This document shows, piece after piece, positions 31,190 to 34,669 of a stretch of 34,669 nt of DNA. Position numbers and translations under genes: made by a program. Source of the stretch: a bacterium (GTDB lineage: Bacteria; Bacillota; Clostridia; Lachnospirales; Lachnospiraceae); the NCBI GenBank assembly GCA_030524675.1, contig JAUNGE010000037.1, positions 1-34,669 of the forward strand, given 5' to 3'. The notes under the pieces were generated by a model. The model did no database searches and was not told the DNA's origin. It saw only the letters and a program-made list of their open reading frames with translations. Every line of letters starts with the position of its first letter. The stretch's first letter is position 1.

Positions 31190-31684
31190 ATGGCAAAAGT
31201 AGAATTAAAGCAGCCTGTTGTTAAGGAAATCGCTGAGTTATTAGACGGCGCAGCATCCGCAGTTGTGGTTGACTACCGTGGTCTGACTGTTGAGCAGGAT
31301 ACCATCCTTCGTAAGCAGTTAAGAGAAGCTGGCGTTACTTACAAGGTTTACAAAAACACAATGATTCGTTTTGCTGCAAAGGGAACTGCATTTGAAGCAT
31401 TAAATCCTGATTTGGAAGGACCTACAGCACTGGCTGTATCCAAAACAGATGCTACTGCTCCGGCAAGAGTTCTTGCAAACTTTGCGAAGACAGCAGATAA
31501 GCTGGAATTAAAGGCAGGCGTAGTTGAGGGAACTTACTACGACAGCAAGGGAATTCAGGTTATCGCTACTATCCCATCCAGAGAAGAACTTCTTGGAAAA
31601 TTGCTGGGAAGCATTCAGTCTCCTATCGCAAATCTTGCTCGTGTGCTTAATCAGATTTCTGAGTCCAAAGCAAGCGAGGCATAA
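31190..31684 (+). CDS. rplJ: 50S ribosomal protein L10
   Basis: Encodes 164 aa, typical for L10. The N-terminal rRNA-binding domain contains VVVDYRGLTVEQDTILRKQLREAGVTYKVYKNTM, and the C-terminal helix (LLGSIQSPIANLARVLNQIS) is the platform for L7/L12 dimers. ATG at 31190 follows AAGGAGGTG (31172-31180); the in-frame GTG at 31178 overlaps that site. It is regulated by the leader directly upstream. Confidence 0.98.
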   Translation: MAKVELKQPVVKEIAELLDGAASAVVVDYRGLTVEQDTILRKQLREAGVTYKVYKNTMIRFAAKGTAFEALNPDLEGPTALAVSKTDATAPARVLANFAKTADKLELKAGVVEGTYYDSKGIQVIATIPSREELLGKLLGSIQSPIANLARVLNQISESKASEA

Positions 31685-31880
31685 ATTCTTAAAAATAACA
31701 GCGTGTTGTGCGATTTAGCATGAGACGCATGTATCCTGAGTTTCTGCATAGGTATGTGTGTACACAAGGTGTACCGCGCAGACTTCAGGCACTGAGATTT
31801 TGCAGTGGCATGCATGGCATATCTGAGGGATATGACCATGTGAGAATAACAGTACAATTCATAAATGGAGGTATGTAAAA

Positions 31881-32252
31881 ATGGCAAAGTTAACAACAGC
31901 TGAGTTTATCGAAGCTATCAAAGAGTTATCTGTATTAGAGTTAAATGAATTAGTAAAAGCATGTGAAGAAGAGTTCGGCGTATCTGCAGCAGCAGGTGTT
32001 GTAGTTGCAGCAGCTGGCCCAGCAGCAGAGGTTGAGGAGCAGACTGAATTCGATGTTGAGCTGACAGAAGTTGGTCCAAACAAGGTTAAAGTTATCAAAG
32101 TTGTTCGTGAAGTTACTGGCTTGGGCTTAAAGGAAGCAAAAGAAGTAGTAGACAGCGCACCAAAGGCTGTAAAGACTCAGGTTTCCAAGGACGAAGCAAA
32201 CGATATCAAAGCAAAATTAGAGGCAGAGGGCGCAAAGGTTACTCTGAAGTAA
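31881..32252 (+). CDS. rplL: 50S ribosomal protein L7/L12
   Basis: Encodes 123 aa, the normal length. The N-terminal dimerisation domain ([30 protein letters not shown]), an Ala/Gly/Val hinge and the C-terminal factor-binding domain with [16 protein letters not shown] are intact. GGAGG lies upstream of the ATG. The 196-bp gap after rplJ is longer than usual and contains a GTACAC/GTGTAC hairpin. rpoB does not follow: two terminators lie directly downstream. Confidence 0.98.
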   Translation: MAKLTTAEFIEAIKELSVLELNELVKACEEEFGVSAAAGVVVAAAGPAAEVEEQTEFDVELTEVGPNKVKVIKVVREVTGLGLKEAKEVVDSAPKAVKTQVSKDEANDIKAKLEAEGAKVTLK

Positions 32253-32270
32253 TTTTGACTCTTCTTTTTG

Positions 32271-32312
32271 CCCGCAAGGTTTATAGTGATATGAACCTTG
32301 TGGGTTCTTTTT
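32271..32312 (+). terminator. terminator ending rplJ-rplL
   Basis: CCCGCAAGGTT (32271-32281) pairs with AACCTTGTGGG (32294-32304) with one G-U wobble, then TTCTTTTT. Confidence 0.9.
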
Positions 32313-32317
32313 ATATA

Positions 32318-32364
32318 GAAAAAGCTGTTCTGGGGGATGGGATGCCTGCCAAAACAGCTTTTTT
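32318..32364. terminator. second terminator-like hairpin after rplL
   Basis: AAAAAGCTGTT (32319-32329) pairs with AACAGCTTTTTT (32353-32364); symmetric A/T ends allow action in both directions. Two terminators in a row isolate the ribosomal operon from the IclR gene. Confidence 0.8.
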
Positions 32365-32411
32365 GTTTCGGCAAAAAGAAATCTTATGGTGGATGGGAGA
32401 AAAGAGAGAGA

Positions 32412-33224
32412 ATGGAAAAGATGGAGAAGACAGATACATCCGATTTGGCAAAGACGGCCAGATTGCCAGAACAGGCAAAAGTGAAATCATTATACAAAGC
32501 GATTCAGCTTTTGTTTTATTTTTCTGGGGAGAAAAAAGAGCTGGGAGTGACAGAACTCGCAGAGAAAACAGGAATGTTGAAGAGTTCAGTCCACAATATT
32601 CTGGCTACATATGAGGTTTGCGGGATTGTGGAGCGCAATCCAAAAACGAATAAATACCGCTTGGGAATTCGGGTTCTGGAATTGAGCAACCAGTTTTATC
32701 ACAACAACGATGTACGGCATGTTGTGCGTCCTATTATGGACCAGGTGGCGGAGATATTGGGAGAGAGCGTTTATCTGGCGGTATTTCATGAGAAGGAGAT
32801 TATTTATGTGGACGGCGCATTTCCATCCATTGCTGTGGGAAGAAGAAATATGACAGGAATCAAAGCCCCCGCTTACTGTACGGGGATAGGAAAAGCTCTT
32901 TTGGCCTACCAGCCAGAACCTGTGATAGAAGAGATTATAGAGGATGGATTGAAAGGATTCACAAAAAATACGATTACAGATGGGAGGATGCTGAAAAGAG
33001 AGCTGGCTATCATACGCAGACAAGGGTATGCCGTAGATAATATGGAGCACGAATACGGAATCCAGTGTGTGGCGGTTCCGATTTTTAACAGGGAAGGGAA
33101 GATTGTTGCCGCTTACAGTGTATCAGGACCATCCCCGAGATTTTCTGAGGAGAGGATTGGGCAGATCTCAGAACTTCTGAAAGAGAGTGCAGAGACTGTG
33201 AAATGGCAGTTGAGTGCTGACTGA
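32412..33224 (+). CDS. IclR-family transcriptional regulator
   Basis: Encodes 270 aa from the ATG at 32412 (GGGAG lies ~13 nt upstream, a weak choice; the open frame runs further 5' through a terminator, so longer starts are unlikely). The N-terminal winged helix-turn-helix covers about residues 25-85, with LGVTELAEKTGMLKSSVHNIL as the DNA-recognition unit. The C-terminal effector domain has the IclR pattern VYLAVFHEKEIIYVDG, TGIKAPAYCTGIGKALLA, GYAVDNMEHEYGIQCVAVPIF and YSVSGPSPRF. IclR proteins commonly control catabolism of aromatic or sugar acids, including KdgR for pectin products. It precedes a DapA-superfamily gene on the same strand, its most probable target. The ligand cannot be read. 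Confidence 0.93.
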   Translation: MEKMEKTDTSDLAKTARLPEQAKVKSLYKAIQLLFYFSGEKKELGVTELAEKTGMLKSSVHNILATYEVCGIVERNPKTNKYRLGIRVLELSNQFYHNNDVRHVVRPIMDQVAEILGESVYLAVFHEKEIIYVDGAFPSIAVGRRNMTGIKAPAYCTGIGKALLAYQPEPVIEEIIEDGLKGFTKNTITDGRMLKRELAIIRRQGYAVDNMEHEYGIQCVAVPIFNREGKIVAAYSVSGPSPRFSEERIGQISELLKESAETVKWQLSAD

Positions 33225-33307
33225 ATGTGAGAGAAAGAGACAGCGAGTGTATGAGGAAAGTGGATGGAGGAGAAAGACAAAAATACAGAGAAAAAGAAAA
33301 AAAATAG

Positions 33308-33342
33308 TTCATTAATAATGAAAAATATTTATTAATAATGTA
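33308..33342 (+). promoter_or_regulatory. operator-like pair of palindromes upstream of the DapA-like gene
   Basis: TTCATT-AAT-AATGAA (33308-33322) is a perfect palindrome with 6-bp arms. A degenerate copy TTTATT-AAT-AATGTA lies at 33328-33342. ATTAATAATG is repeated exactly 20 bp apart (33311 and 33331), about two helical turns. This fits two dimer sites for the neighbouring IclR protein. A TATAAT lies downstream at 33400-33405 without a clear -35. The 346-bp gap (33225-33570) otherwise holds only A-rich leader. Confidence 0.55.
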
Positions 33343-33570
33343 CAAATAAGGCGGGGAAACTTTGCTTTTATGTCAATATCCAGAGCGTTTCCTTTTCTGT
33401 ATAATAAGTGTGAAGAAAGAGGTTGGTTTCCTTTTTTAAGGATTGACGAACCAACAGCAGAACGAGCTGACAAATAGAAAACATGAAGACGCAAAAAATG
33501 AAAATGAAAAACAAAGTGGCAAAGTGACAAAAAACAAAAACACAAAAAAGGAAAGAGTGAGGATTGACTG

Positions 33571-34500
33571 ATGAAAAAGACAGAATTTCCAGGCGGTGAA
33601 TGGCCGGTTATGCTAACTCCATTCACAAAAGAAAACCAGGTGGATTATTTGGCATTGGAGACTTTGGTCTCCTGGTATATAGAACATGGAGTAAAAGGGC
33701 TGTTTGCAGTGTGCCAGTCGAGCGAGATGTTTTATCTGACATTAGAAGAGCGCTTGCAGGTCGCGCGCTGCGTAGTGAAAGCGGCCGCAGGGCGAGTGCC
33801 AGTCATTGCATCGGGACATGTTTCTGATACATTAGAAGACCAGGCAGAAGAGTTAAATCGAATGGCAGAAACTGGAGTGGATGCGGTGATTCTGATTACA
33901 AACCGTTTGGCGAAAGAGGAGGAGAGCGACGAGATCTGGATGAAAAACTGCAGGGAGCTGCTAAGGCACATTTCTTCGGAAATCCCTCTGGGATTTTATG
34001 AGTGTCCATATCCATATAAGCGGTTGCTGTCATTGGAAAATTTAAAATGGTGCGCGCAGACGGGCAGATTTTATTTTCTGAAGGACACCTGCTGCGATAT
34101 TCGTCAGATTCGGGAGAAACTAGATGTGATAAAAGGAACAAATCTGAGGCTGTACAATGCCAATACAACGACATTGCTGGAATCGCTGCGCGCGGGGGCG
34201 GCAGGATACAGCGGTGTGATGGCAAACTTTCATCCGCAGCTCTATGCATGGCTCTGCGACCATTATCAGGAAAAGAAAGCAGAAGAACTGCAGGATTTTT
34301 TGAGCATTGCGTCTCTGATTGAGAGACAGTGGTATCCGGTCAACGCCAAGTATCATCTGCGAGAAATCGAAGGTCTTCCCATGACGACCATTTCCAGAAC
34401 AAAAGACGCTTCTATGTTGACAGAGACGTTCCAGACAGAAATAAAAATGCTGGACCGTATGGCACGAAGATGGGAAGAAAAAGTACAGGAAGAAAAGTAG
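33571..34500 (+). CDS. DapA/NanA-superfamily (DHDPS-like) aldolase or dehydratase
   Basis: Encodes 309 aa, a TIM-barrel class I aldolase of the dihydrodipicolinate synthase/N-acetylneuraminate lyase superfamily. The Schiff-base lysine is K171 in F-Y-F-L-K-D and the catalytic tyrosine is Y143 in G-F-Y-E-C-P. The usual GxxGE/TT loop is altered to C-Q-S50-S51-E, so it is not a standard lysine-biosynthetic DapA. Members with this loop are annotated variously as KDG aldolase, sugar-acid dehydratase or unknown. GAGG lies before the ATG. It is probably controlled by the upstream IclR protein. A sugar-acid substrate would fit the uronate theme of the GH105 operon 13 kb away, but this is inference. 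Confidence 0.88.
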   Translation: MKKTEFPGGEWPVMLTPFTKENQVDYLALETLVSWYIEHGVKGLFAVCQSSEMFYLTLEERLQVARCVVKAAAGRVPVIASGHVSDTLEDQAEELNRMAETGVDAVILITNRLAKEEESDEIWMKNCRELLRHISSEIPLGFYECPYPYKRLLSLENLKWCAQTGRFYFLKDTCCDIRQIREKLDVIKGTNLRLYNANTTTLLESLRAGAAGYSGVMANFHPQLYAWLCDHYQEKKAEELQDFLSIASLIERQWYPVNAKYHLREIEGLPMTTISRTKDASMLTETFQTEIKMLDRMARRWEEKVQEEK

Positions 34501-34552
34501 AAAAGACGGAAAAAAGCATACGTATAAAAAATAGAAAAGAAACTGAGAGAAA

Positions 34553-34585
34553 GGGCTGCTGCTGGAAAATGGCGCAGCTCTTTTT
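34553..34585 (+). terminator. terminator after the DapA-like gene
   Basis: GGGCTGC (34553-34559) pairs with GCAGCTC (34574-34580), with one G-U wobble, followed by TTTTT. Confidence 0.75.
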
Positions 34586-34627
34586 ATATAATAGGAAACT
34601 CCTCCAGAGCTTCCTATTATATAAAAA
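34581..34627. repeat. long perfect palindrome near the window end
   Basis: A 17-bp arm (34581-34597) is the exact reverse complement of 34611-34627, extended inward by CTC/GAG after one mismatch. It starts in the T-run of the preceding terminator and leads into GC-richer DNA up to the window end. No gene is seen in the last 42 bases. Confidence 0.85.
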
Positions 34628-34669
34628 TCCCTCCGGGCAGGATGCACACGCCGCGCCGAGGAAAATGTG

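Overview
The window looks like a chromosomal segment of a Gram-positive anaerobe of the class Clostridia, most likely family Lachnospiraceae (Blautia-like). This is inferred from GGAGG ribosome sites, a CIRCE-controlled clpB, a glmS ribozyme, a Firmicutes L10 leader, a DUF4250 protein, a CotS-type protein and C+ type ribosomal protein L33. Genus assignment from sequence alone is not secure. Nearly all genes are chromosomal housekeeping or niche genes; no phage, CRISPR array, tRNA or rRNA was seen.

Layout. (1) 1-302: the right end of an IS200/IS605-type element, whose TnpB and body lie outside the window, joined directly to the 3' fragment of a SAM-dependent methyltransferase gene. (2) 321-4461: clpB behind a CIRCE/sigma-A promoter, then a convergent type I asparaginase. 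(3) 4480-10234: a compact type IV pilus/type II secretion/competence-like locus. Its order is DUF4250 protein, ComGC-like prepilin, GspF/ComGB platform protein, PilX-like protein, short prepilin, prepilin peptidase on the opposite strand, GspE/PilB ATPase, and a prepilin with an abnormal cleavage site. A 36-bp tandem repeat and a CotS-family kinase-like gene follow. (4) 11641-16467: phosphoglucomutase pgcA, a convergent CmpB-type membrane protein with a coiled coil, and a large membrane-anchored protein of unknown function. (5) 17022-20292: a two-gene glycosidase operon, GH105 unsaturated rhamnogalacturonyl hydrolase plus a GH65-like enzyme. (6) 20395-22693: glmS with its self-cleaving ribozyme leader, divergent from an MreB-family gene. 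(7) 24087-28435: recD2, a small secreted protein with a poly(C) tract, and comFC. (8) 28455-32312: rpmG-secE-nusG-rplK-rplA and rplJ-rplL, with two L1-type mRNA sites and an L10 leader attenuator. The cluster ends at a terminator without rpoB/rpoC. (9) 32412-34500: an IclR regulator and a DapA-superfamily aldolase/dehydratase, with operator-like palindromes between them.

How it fits together. Several genes belong to natural-transformation or pilus biology: ComGA/GB/GC-like proteins, a prepilin peptidase and ComFC. No ComEA/ComEC is present here, so DNA uptake is inference. The GH105/GH65-like pair and the IclR/DapA-like pair suggest use of plant pectin or other uronate-containing glycans. Regulation is unusually readable: eight promoters with 17- or 18-bp spacers, a CIRCE operator, a ribozyme, an attenuator, two ribosomal-protein autoregulatory sites and many terminators. 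Structured repeats in the gaps (16864-16955, 27346-27415, 34581-34627, 10281-10400) are the least explained parts.
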